Below, piece by piece: positions 57,586-64,000 of a stretch of 64,000 nt of DNA (within the stretch, counting starts at the first letter, position 1; each line of letters opens with the position of its first letter). The notes under the pieces were generated by a model. It was not told where the DNA came from, ran no database searches, and was given only the letters and a program-made list of their open reading frames with translations. The stretch lies in the NCBI RefSeq assembly GCF_964033635.1, contig NZ_OZ035533.1, forward strand, positions 6,109,001 to 6,173,000, read 5' to 3'. Made by a program: the position numbers and the translations under genes. This stretch comes from Chitinophaga sp. MM2321 (GTDB lineage: Bacteria > Bacteroidota > Bacteroidia > Chitinophagales > Chitinophagaceae).

Positions 57586-58281
57586 ATGAAATACAAACAT
57601 CTTTTCTTTGACCTGGACCATACACTCTGGGACTTTGAAACAAATGAACAGGAAACATTGCTGGAGCTGTATAACAGCCATAATTTATCAGGTAGAGGGG
57701 TTCCCTCGTTTGAGGAGTTTTCCATCTCCTATGTAGGCCATAATGAGCGTTTGTGGGACCGTTTCCGTAAAGGATTTATTACACGCAATGATTTACGCGA
57801 TAAACGCTTCCGCCTTGCACTGCTGGACTTTAAAATAGGGGATGAAAAATTAACGCAAGCGATGTGTAAGGAGTTTTTGGAAATCCTCCCTTACAAAACG
57901 GCGTTATTCCCGGAAACCGTTGAAACGCTGGACTACCTGGCTGCCAAAAATTACCCGATGCACATGATCACCAATGGCTTTGAGGAAACGCAGTTGCTGA
58001 AAATGAAGAATGCCGGTATTGATCAATACTTTACGCATATCGTTACTTCTGAAGTAGCGGGCAGCCTGAAACCATATAAGGAGATTTTTGAATATGCCAT
58101 TGCCAAAGCCGGTACCACTGCCACTGAAAGCATAATGGTCGGAGATGCCATGGAGCTTGACATAAAAGGAGCACATGGTGTAGGAATGGACCAGGTATAT
58201 TTTAACCCGGCCAAACCCCCGGTAGACTTCACACCTACCTTTACCATCGGGCATTTGAGAGAGCTGAAGGAGATCTTATAA
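57586..58281 (+). CDS. yjjG: YjjG-type HAD pyrimidine nucleotidase
   Basis: 231 residues from the ATG at 57586. HAD motifs are FFDLDHTLWDFE (D9, D11), HMITNGFEETQLLKM (motif II Thr), and VGDAMELDIKGAHGVGMDQVYF (motif IV). The sequence between motifs (RFRKGFITRNDLRDKRF) fits the YjjG/YfnB clade, which dephosphorylates non-canonical pyrimidine nucleotides. It is divergent from the SDR gene. Its stop is next to a perfect inverted repeat. Confidence 0.88.
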   Translation: MKYKHLFFDLDHTLWDFETNEQETLLELYNSHNLSGRGVPSFEEFSISYVGHNERLWDRFRKGFITRNDLRDKRFRLALLDFKIGDEKLTQAMCKEFLEILPYKTALFPETVETLDYLAAKNYPMHMITNGFEETQLLKMKNAGIDQYFTHIVTSEVAGSLKPYKEIFEYAIAKAGTTATESIMVGDAMELDIKGAHGVGMDQVYFNPAKPPVDFTPTFTIGHLRELKEIL

Positions 58282-58396
58282 ATATTTTTTGATTTATGAA
58301 TGTAGGAATTTGGAATGCAGCGGAACTGACAATTATTTGTTATCTCCGCTGCATTCCAAATTCCTACATTCATAAATCAAAAAATTCGAAAATATT
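58282..58396. repeat. Perfect 40-bp inverted repeat
   Basis: Arms 58285-58324 and 58345-58384 are exact complements over 40 bases (TTTTTTGATTTATGAATGTA...), with a 20-base centre. The outer ATATTTT/AAAATAT pair extends it. It lies between the convergent genes yjjG and the small secreted protein, leaving 14 bases to the latter's stop. Confidence 0.95.
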
Positions 58397-58397
58397 A

Positions 58398-58634
58398 TTA
58401 TTGTGCTGTTTTTGGTTTCTTGGCAGCGGCGGCCATTCTCAGGCTGGCTGTTTTAGAAGGTTGCTGACAGCAGCTTTTACCTTTTGCGGTGGTTTTACAG
58501 TTTGCCACAGCATCGCTTTTCTTTTCTGACTTCGCTGTTTTATCTGTGGTAGCTTTGCTTTTGGTATTATCCTGTGCAAATGCTACGCTTCCCATGAATA
58601 AGAGCGCCGCAACGCCGGTAAAAACTTTTTTCAT
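58398..58634 (-). CDS. Small Lys/Ala-rich secreted protein
   Basis: 78 residues with a signal peptide (MKKVFTGVAALLFMGSVAFAQ). The mature part is lysine-rich with runs of Thr, Ser and Ala (TKSKATTDKTAKSEKKSD, RMAAAAKKPKTAQ) and three cysteines (NCKT, SCCQQ). No family is recognised. The charged, low-complexity makeup recalls periplasmic or surface-bound helper proteins. It follows a gene for phosphatidylserine decarboxylase. Confidence 0.7.
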   Translation of the reverse strand: MKKVFTGVAALLFMGSVAFAQDNTKSKATTDKTAKSEKKSDAVANCKTTAKGKSCCQQPSKTASLRMAAAAKKPKTAQ

Positions 58635-58659
58635 GCTATCTGATTAAGTGACTAAGATA

Positions 58660-59313
58660 CTAGATTTTAGCAATAACCGTTTGTCCGCCTTTCACGATTT
58701 CTTCTAATTTCACGGTTACTTCTGTTCCTATTGGGAGGTAGAGATCTACACGGGAGCCAAACTTGATAAAGCCCATTTCTTCGTTTTGAGCTACCTGCAT
58801 GCCTGGTTTCAGGTAGTTTACGATCCTGCGTGCCAGTGCACCGGCAATCTGTCTTACCAGGATATCCGTTTTACCATTACCGATAACGATAGAATGTCTT
58901 TCATTTTCGGTAGATGATTTGGGATGCCAGGCTACCAGGTATTTACCGGCATGGTATTGCGACAGCTTTACCTGGCCACTGATGGGGTTCCTGTTTACAT
59001 GCACGTTGGCCGGACTCATAAAAATAGATACCTGGAGGCGTTTATCTTTAAAATATTCCGGTTCATATACTTCTTCAATCACAACTACTTTACCATCACA
59101 GGGAGAAGTAACGAGTGATGCTCCTGCGGTATATTGTCTGGTGGGTATACGGAAGAAGGATACGATGAAAAGGAAAATAAGGATGGATACAATCAGCACG
59201 CTGTAAGATAGGGCCGGCGACTGGCCAAACCAGTAAGATACAGCGCCGTTGATGAGCGCCAGTACAAGGAATACAAGGGAAATGGTAGCAAATCCTTCAC
59301 GATGGATCTTCAT
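58660..59313 (-). CDS. psd: Phosphatidylserine decarboxylase
   Basis: 217 residues. An N-terminal region with two hydrophobic stretches (ISLVFLVLALINGAVSYWFG, ALSYSVLIVSILIFLFIVSFF) precedes the catalytic domain. VTSPCDGKVVVIEEV, VSIFMSPANVHVNRNPISGQVKLSQYHAGKYLVAWHPKSSTENERHSIVIG and the self-cleavage motif KFGSRVDLYLP (Ser near 188) are clear. Cleavage at this Ser makes the pyruvoyl group. The short type is usual in Bacteroidota. It makes phosphatidylethanolamine; cdsA, 104 bases upstream, supplies its precursor pathway. Confidence 0.95.
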   Translation of the reverse strand: MKIHREGFATISLVFLVLALINGAVSYWFGQSPALSYSVLIVSILIFLFIVSFFRIPTRQYTAGASLVTSPCDGKVVVIEEVYEPEYFKDKRLQVSIFMSPANVHVNRNPISGQVKLSQYHAGKYLVAWHPKSSTENERHSIVIGNGKTDILVRQIAGALARRIVNYLKPGMQVAQNEEMGFIKFGSRVDLYLPIGTEVTVKLEEIVKGGQTVIAKI

Positions 59314-59417
59314 TGTTTGTTTATTTGTTAAGTTGTTTATATATGTCCCGGCTACGCCGGGATGGTTAAAGCTGTTGCGAAGTTACTTTAATTCAATTTT
59401 CTCCCGGAAACGAATTT

Positions 59418-60269
59418 CTAGCCCATCATAAAGAAGTGAACATAGATCCAGGCAAAGGGAGCTGCCAGCAGCAGGGAGTCGAAACGGTCCAGGAAGCCAC
59501 CGTGGCCGGGCATGATGTGACCAGAGTCTTTTACGCCAGCCATCCGTTTCAGCTTGGATTCCAGCAAATCGCCGATTGTACCGAAGATGGCAGCGATGCC
59601 GGCGAGTGCCAGCCAATGTTGTAAAGACAGGTATTCCTGCCCCCAATAGAAACCATAAACCCCGGCTGCAGCTACCGCCAGGATCATGCCGCCTACGGTG
59701 CCTTCTATTGTTTTTTTAGGGGAGATGGACGGGAAAAAGGGCGTACGGCCTATGAGTGAGCCTACAATGTAGGCCATAGTATCGTTAATCCAGATGAAAG
59801 CGAGGAGTAGTAAAGGAATCAGCCATCCGGGATCAATTGCATTCAGCCTGATATTCACCAGTAAACTGAACGGAATAATGATATATAGTATACCCAGGGC
59901 GGAATAGCCTATGTTTTTCAGGGAAAAATCCCTGCTCAGTAATATTTCTCCCAGAGGCAGTACCAGTAAGAATATAACAGCTACCCACCAGCCTATGAAG
60001 CCGGTAGCTATCTCCCCTATCTTAAAATTCTCTCCTGTGAAAGCAAGCATGATAGCACATCCTGCTACCATTACCCCCCATTTATGCCAGGAGGGCACTG
60101 TTGCATAATCGGTATCTATGAGCCGGAGCAGTTTAAAATACTCCTGTAACGCAAAGAAGCTGATCAGGAAGAACAGCAGGAAAAAAGTAAATGGACTCCA
60201 TAAGATGCCGCCCAGCATTACTGCCACAAACACCAGTGCAGAGGCAGTGCGGGTAAAGAATGTCTTCAT
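59418..60269 (-). CDS. cdsA: Phosphatidate cytidylyltransferase
   Basis: 283 residues with about eight hydrophobic segments. The CdsA signature is near the end: ESKLKRMAGVKDSGHIMPGHGGFLDRFDS (~240-266). PKKTIEGTVGGMIL lies at ~183. It makes CDP-diacylglycerol from phosphatidic acid and CTP in the inner membrane, the common precursor for phosphatidylserine and cardiolipin. It precedes psd by 104 bases on the same strand. Confidence 0.96.
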   Translation of the reverse strand: MKTFFTRTASALVFVAVMLGGILWSPFTFFLLFFLISFFALQEYFKLLRLIDTDYATVPSWHKWGVMVAGCAIMLAFTGENFKIGEIATGFIGWWVAVIFLLVLPLGEILLSRDFSLKNIGYSALGILYIIIPFSLLVNIRLNAIDPGWLIPLLLLAFIWINDTMAYIVGSLIGRTPFFPSISPKKTIEGTVGGMILAVAAAGVYGFYWGQEYLSLQHWLALAGIAAIFGTIGDLLESKLKRMAGVKDSGHIMPGHGGFLDRFDSLLLAAPFAWIYVHFFMMG

Positions 60270-60333
60270 TATGCGTAATTCTGTTAATTAATTCTGAGAC
60301 GCAAAAGTGTACAAAATTACCCGATGGAGCAAA

Positions 60334-60588
60334 TTAGCCCTGTTGCGGATCCACTGAATCAGGATCTCCCGTGGGCAGATTGTTGTGATTATGTACGAGA
60401 TCTTTAGCCACTTTCTCCTCGGTTTCATGCACATATAATTCTACCTGGTCCGGGAGTACAATATTGTAGGAAGATGACTGCTTGTTGATTAAAACCGCTA
60501 TGATGCCGTTCTCTGATAGCATACCTTTTACAATCTCCGCCTCAAAAGGCCGGTCGCTCGAAAAGATTTTCACCCAGTCTTTTTCCAT
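60334..60588 (-). CDS. DUF2007-like small protein
   Basis: 84 residues (EKDWVKIFSSDRPFEAEIVKGMLSENGIIAVLINKQSSSY...VELYVHETEEKVAKDL). The layout matches DUF2007, a putative signal-transducing family with a ferredoxin-like fold; its function is unknown. It has no signal or membrane segment. It lies between a CPBP protease gene (27 bases) and cdsA (64 bases), probably in the same transcript. Confidence 0.82.
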   Translation of the reverse strand: MEKDWVKIFSSDRPFEAEIVKGMLSENGIIAVLINKQSSSYNIVLPDQVELYVHETEEKVAKDLVHNHNNLPTGDPDSVDPQQG

Positions 60589-60615
60589 ATTTATAGCTTT
60601 TAGATCACTGTTAAA

Positions 60616-61566
60616 TTACAAATTTTCATCGACTCCGATGTGGTCAACATCTTTGTTTTCAACTTTCTCCGGCTTATCCGTCATGTCCATGGGTGTAGAC
60701 TTTTTACTTAATGCCCACATTAAACCGATTGTCACCACAAAACTGAGCAGACCGATGTACCACGCTACCGGCGTGTCTTTGGTGGGATCGGTTTTCATCA
60801 TGCCATGCTGAAACATATAGATCATGATCACCTGCAACCCGTTATTGAGAATGTGTGCGAAGATGCTTAACCATAAATTTCCACTGATAACATATATCGC
60901 TCCCAGCACAAAGCCCAGTACTACGCGGGCCATAAAACCCAGCATTTCCAGGTGTACGGCGCTGAATAGTATGGCGGTGATAAATACGCTCAGCCATACT
61001 TTACCGGTAGATTTGATCATCAGCCGTTGTAATACGCCCCTGAAAAAAAGTTCTTCTGCGATGGCCGGTACTGCGGCTATCAACAGGAGATTAATCAGCA
61101 GGTCTTTGGGTTGCGGCATGTGCAGCATGATCTTCACCAGCTGCTCTGTCTGGGCCTGCATATCGCGTGCCGCCTGGGGTACATTCCAGGTCTGGTTCCA
61201 TTGATTTACCAGTCCGGCAAACCATAAAACACTGTACATAACCATGAGCGCCAGCAGTACCTGCCAGCCTTTGGGCGCGGGTTTGAGGCCCAGGTACCGC
61301 ATGGGGGAAGGTTGCCACAGGTAAGCAAAAACAGCGGCAGGAATAAAGTAAGAGATGATAGTATAAAGAAACTGTGTTATTTTCAGATAGCCGATCAGGT
61401 TAGCATCTTTCAGATCAACATTTTGCAGGGCAGCAAGTGAATGCCCGGTCAGCATCGGAAAAAGGGTACCGACTCCTACGAGATAAAGGGAGGTAAATCC
61501 GAAGAAAAACCCGATGAAGGTGACAAACTGTAAGGGAAGAGGCGATTGCTTCAGATAACCGGTCAT
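60616..61566 (-). CDS. CPBP-family intramembrane metalloprotease
   Basis: 316 residues with about eight membrane helices. CPBP/Abi motif 1 is EELFFRGVLQRL (~172), followed by motif 2 ILFSAVHLEMLGF with the His. Conserved Glu and His at these sites are metal ligands or catalytic residues in the Rce1-like fold. Family members cut membrane-embedded peptides or act in bacteriocin immunity. It starts a four-gene run with DUF2007, cdsA and psd. The C-terminal tail is acidic and soluble. Confidence 0.9.
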   Translation of the reverse strand: MTGYLKQSPLPLQFVTFIGFFFGFTSLYLVGVGTLFPMLTGHSLAALQNVDLKDANLIGYLKITQFLYTIISYFIPAAVFAYLWQPSPMRYLGLKPAPKGWQVLLALMVMYSVLWFAGLVNQWNQTWNVPQAARDMQAQTEQLVKIMLHMPQPKDLLINLLLIAAVPAIAEELFFRGVLQRLMIKSTGKVWLSVFITAILFSAVHLEMLGFMARVVLGFVLGAIYVISGNLWLSIFAHILNNGLQVIMIYMFQHGMMKTDPTKDTPVAWYIGLLSFVVTIGLMWALSKKSTPMDMTDKPEKVENKDVDHIGVDENL

Positions 61567-61770
61567 AAAGTATTACTGTATTAAATTGCGTAAATTTACA
61601 TCGCGAAATTCAGTTTGCAGTGACATAGCAGATTTACATAATGAACATATCATGATGCGATGCTGCTGACAATAAGGGAGCGTAACTGCAAATGTCTCAT
61701 TGCGAAAAGAAACAATATATAAAATATTAAAATAATAACTACGGTCAAAACCAGCTGTGGTATATAATTT

Positions 61771-62838
61771 ATGGTGAAGATAGGAAATATTGATCTGGGG
61801 GAATTCCCTTTATTACTCGCTCCCATGGAAGATGTGAGCGATCCGCCTTTCCGTGCAGTATGCAAGGATAACGGGGCTGACCTGATGTATACCGAGTTCA
61901 TATCTTCGGAGGGGCTTATCCGTGATGCTATCAAAAGCCGGAAAAAGCTGGATATTTTCGATTATGAGCGCCCGGTAGGTATTCAGATTTTTGGGGGAGA
62001 TGAAGAACCGCTGGCCATGGCCGCCCAGATTGTGGAAGCAACCAATCCTGATTTACTGGACATCAACTTTGGCTGCCCGGTAAAAAAAGTGGTTTGTAAA
62101 GGCGCCGGTGCCGGTATTCTGAAAGATATTCCCAAGATGATAAAACTCACGGAAGCAGTGGTAAGAGCTACCCGGCTGCCGGTTACCGTGAAAACGCGCC
62201 TCGGTTGGGACGACGATTCCAGGAACATTGAAGAAGTTGCGGAGCGGTTGCAGGATGTAGGTATCAAAGCACTCACTATTCACGGACGTACCCGCACACA
62301 ATTGTACAAAGGTAGTGCTGACTGGACTTTGATCGGAAAAGTAAAAAATAATCCACGCATACAAATTCCTATCTTTGGTAACGGTGACATATGTACGCCG
62401 GAGCAAGCCGTTGCAGCGAGACAAAAATATGGCGTGGATGGTGTAATGATAGGCCGCGCTGCTATTGGTTATCCATGGATTTTCAGAGAGATCAAGCATT
62501 TTATGAAGACGGGCGAACATTTACCGCCTCCAACTGTTTTGGAAAGAGTAGAAGTCTGTAGAAAGCATCTGCACCAGTCCGTATCATGGAAAGGTGATGT
62601 GGTTGGAATACTTGAAATGCGTCGCCATTATACAAATTACCTCAAAGGATTACCGCATATCAAGGAATTCAGACAACAATTAGTAACTTACAAGACGTTA
62701 GCAGAGATAGAAGAAGTGTTAGACGCGGTGATATTGCAATACAAGGATCATATATTCGAAAGGACTGCTCCCCAGTTAATTGAACATAATTTTCTGCCGG
62801 CTGATAATGAAATGGCTGGTTGTAACGTTTACGGATAA
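61771..62838 (+). CDS. dusB: tRNA-dihydrouridine synthase B
   Basis: 355 residues. The FMN barrel start is LLLAPMEDVSDPPFRAVCKDNGADLMYTEFIS. The catalytic Cys is C102 in INFGCPVKKVVCKGAGAGIL. KTRLGWDDDS, TIHGRTRTQLYKG and VMIGRAAIGYPWIF complete the pattern, and the helical C-terminal domain follows. DusB reduces uridine in the tRNA D-loop with NADPH. The gene immediately downstream encodes an HNH/NUMOD4-like protein, an unusual neighbour. Confidence 0.96.
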   Translation: MVKIGNIDLGEFPLLLAPMEDVSDPPFRAVCKDNGADLMYTEFISSEGLIRDAIKSRKKLDIFDYERPVGIQIFGGDEEPLAMAAQIVEATNPDLLDINFGCPVKKVVCKGAGAGILKDIPKMIKLTEAVVRATRLPVTVKTRLGWDDDSRNIEEVAERLQDVGIKALTIHGRTRTQLYKGSADWTLIGKVKNNPRIQIPIFGNGDICTPEQAVAARQKYGVDGVMIGRAAIGYPWIFREIKHFMKTGEHLPPPTVLERVEVCRKHLHQSVSWKGDVVGILEMRRHYTNYLKGLPHIKEFRQQLVTYKTLAEIEEVLDAVILQYKDHIFERTAPQLIEHNFLPADNEMAGCNVYG

Positions 62839-62882
62839 ACGGATGACCCCACGAAAAACAAAAAAATATAAATTACTTTCAC

Positions 62883-63452
62883 ATGACCACAATTAAAAAT
62901 CTGAAAAATGAAGTCTGGAAGGACTTACAGATTAAAAACAAGTCTGCCCTGCGTAAAAAATACGCTGTTTCTAACATGGGGAGAGTGATCAGTTATCATG
63001 AAAGTACGGAAGATGGTAAGCTGCTCACGGGTTCTACCGTGGAAGGCTATACGGTTTTAAATGTGAAACCGGCCGACAGCTACCAGTCACTCTACCTGCA
63101 CCGCGAAGTGGCCAAACTGTTCAGCAAGAAAGCAGGTCGTTCGCACAAGTATGTGATCCACCTGGATTACGATAAAAAGAATAATAAAGCTACCAACCTT
63201 CGCTGGGCCACCAAGGAGGAAATGGAAGATCATCAGCAAAACAGTCCGGCCAAGCTGGCTTATAAAGAAAAACAGCGCAACCGTTTAAAAGGACTGAAGC
63301 TGAATGTTAGCAAAGTGAAAAATATCAAGCGCCTGCTGACAAAACCTGGTAAAAAAACGATGAAGCAAATTGCCGAACAGTTTGATATCAGTGAAATGCA
63401 GCTATACCGTATCAAAAGCGGCGAAAACTGGTCGCATGTAACATTGGATTAA
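62883..63452 (+). CDS. NUMOD4/HNH-like DNA-binding protein
   Basis: 189 residues. The N-terminus (WKDLQIKNKSALRKKYAVSNMGRVISY) resembles NUMOD4. The middle has an HNH_3-like motif: LHREVAKLF (H73) and VIHLDYDKKNNKATNLRWAT (H93, N101, N105). The C-terminus (MKQIAEQFDISEMQLYRIKSGENWSHV) looks like the helix-turn-helix segment found in homing endonucleases. Catalytic-type residues appear to be kept. It stands alone after dusB, with no intron, intein or phage gene near. It could be a domesticated homing enzyme or a DNA-binding regulator. Confidence 0.78.
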   Translation: MTTIKNLKNEVWKDLQIKNKSALRKKYAVSNMGRVISYHESTEDGKLLTGSTVEGYTVLNVKPADSYQSLYLHREVAKLFSKKAGRSHKYVIHLDYDKKNNKATNLRWATKEEMEDHQQNSPAKLAYKEKQRNRLKGLKLNVSKVKNIKRLLTKPGKKTMKQIAEQFDISEMQLYRIKSGENWSHVTLD

Positions 63453-63493
63453 TGCCTGGCTTGCCCGGGACTGATCATATATGATGTTGTCTG

Positions 63494-63530
63494 ACTACGG
63501 CCACACAGCAAGTGTGGCCGTAGTTATTTT
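63494..63530 (+). terminator. Terminator after the HNH-like gene
   Basis: Stem ACTACGGCCACAC / GTGTGGCCGTAGT with loop AGCAA, followed by TATTTTTG. It lies between the convergent genes ending at 63452 and 63541. Confidence 0.85.
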
Positions 63531-63540
63531 TGAAACCCCC

Positions 63541-64000
63541 TTACAAATTTCCCCTGGCCATTTCTTCCAGCACTTTCCGGTAATGAGGACTCTCCATCAG
63601 TACCGGCTCATACCCCATCAGAATCACCTGTTTTCGTGCACGCGATAACGTTACCAACAGCTTGCGATCTACTTCGATATCCTGTTCTTCCCATTTAAAT
63701 TGTCCGAGACATTGTAATGTATGCACCTGCGCGGCATGATACACCGCCAGCGAAACAATAATAATATCGTTTTCAGAACCCTGGAAACGCTCTACCGTGT
63801 CAATGTTGATCTGATGCAAGTCTTTATCATTGTCTATCAGCTCCCTGATCAGGCTTATCTGGGTGCGCCACGGCGTTACCACACCTACGGTATCTTTACT
63901 AAAATCTGCGCCATAACAGCCTTTCAGATGATGTAATAAGGATACCACCCGTGTGGCTTCCGTACTATTCATTTTTGAAGTAGCCTCGTAAGGACTGGGT
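63541..64000 (-). CDS. DNA2/NAM7-like superfamily 1 helicase, C-terminal part
   Basis: The frame is open to the window edge at 64000, so only the last ~153 residues are seen. They match the AAA_12 domain of superfamily 1 helicases: VGVVTPWRTQISLIREL, NIDTVERFQGSENDIIIVSL (motif V-like, with GSE) and VDRKLLVTLSRARKQVILMG (motif VI, with the arginine finger). DNA2/UPF1-type helicases unwind DNA or RNA. The N-terminal Walker A is off the window. The gene ends near a shared terminator. Confidence 0.85.
   Translation of the reverse strand, partial: PSPYEATSKMNSTEATRVVSLLHHLKGCYGADFSKDTVGVVTPWRTQISLIRELIDNDKDLHQINIDTVERFQGSENDIIIVSLAVYHAAQVHTLQCLGQFKWEEQDIEVDRKLLVTLSRARKQVILMGYEPVLMESPHYRKVLEEMARGNL

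Overview
The window is a chromosomal stretch of a Gram-negative Bacteroidota bacterium, most likely a member of the Chitinophagaceae close to Chitinophaga. This placement is inferred from gene content and promoter style, not from a search. The clues are a gliding lipoprotein (GldH), GLPGLI proteins, a CarboxypepD_reg-like/beta-barrel outer-membrane protein, BatD/BatE, the futalosine menaquinone enzyme MqnC, a fused CcoNO oxidase subunit, and many TAnnTTTG (-7) promoter elements. No tRNA, rRNA, CRISPR array, transposase or phage gene was seen.

Layout. 1-6.1 kb: ferritin (cut by the window edge), Nfu, a GLPGLI/PNGase F-like secreted protein, PnuC with a nicotinamide-riboside kinase, MtgA and a Sua5/YrdC protein. 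6.1-25.5 kb: a C1 peptidase, DNA polymerase I, an ArsC/Spx-like protein, a MurG-like glycosyltransferase, a ureohydrolase-fold protein that has lost metal ligands, two LprI-like proteins, an M16 peptidase pair (one active-type, one inactive-type), two retropepsin-like proteins (one with PDZ), MqnC, a DUF4136 lipoprotein and a TIM-barrel protein. 25.6-31.6 kb: a GLPGLI plus outer-membrane barrel operon divergent from a histidine kinase/response regulator pair, with a 10-bp-phased repeat array between them. 31.6-36.4 kb: PheS, a 3-hydroxyacyl-CoA dehydrogenase, an epimerase, a lipoprotein and an LpxD paralogue.

37-49 kb is a complete microaerobic respiration island on the minus strand: FNR-like regulator, a RIC-like protein, CcoI, then cupin-CcoS-CcoNO-CcoQ-CcoP-CcoG-CcoH-SafE/TauE-HemN. 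Two promoters in it share one geometry: a TAnnTTTG element, an FNR-like box whose centre lies 36.5 bp upstream, and a second box 22 bp further out. This ties copper loading, oxidase assembly and anaerobic haem synthesis to the regulator encoded alongside. 49-53 kb: RluE, then YicC-GldH-kinase-regulator. 53-57.5 kb: a LytS-type kinase with a damaged ATP site, BatE/BatD and an SDR. 57.5-64 kb: YjjG, a membrane-lipid operon (CPBP protease, DUF2007, CdsA, Psd), DusB, an HNH/NUMOD4-like protein and a truncated DNA2-like helicase.

Intergenic spaces, especially between convergent genes, repeatedly carry long, often perfect inverted repeats (up to 48 bp arms) that fall into a few sequence families. 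They probably act as bidirectional terminators or belong to REP/MITE-like families. They are the most conspicuous structure not explained by the genes.
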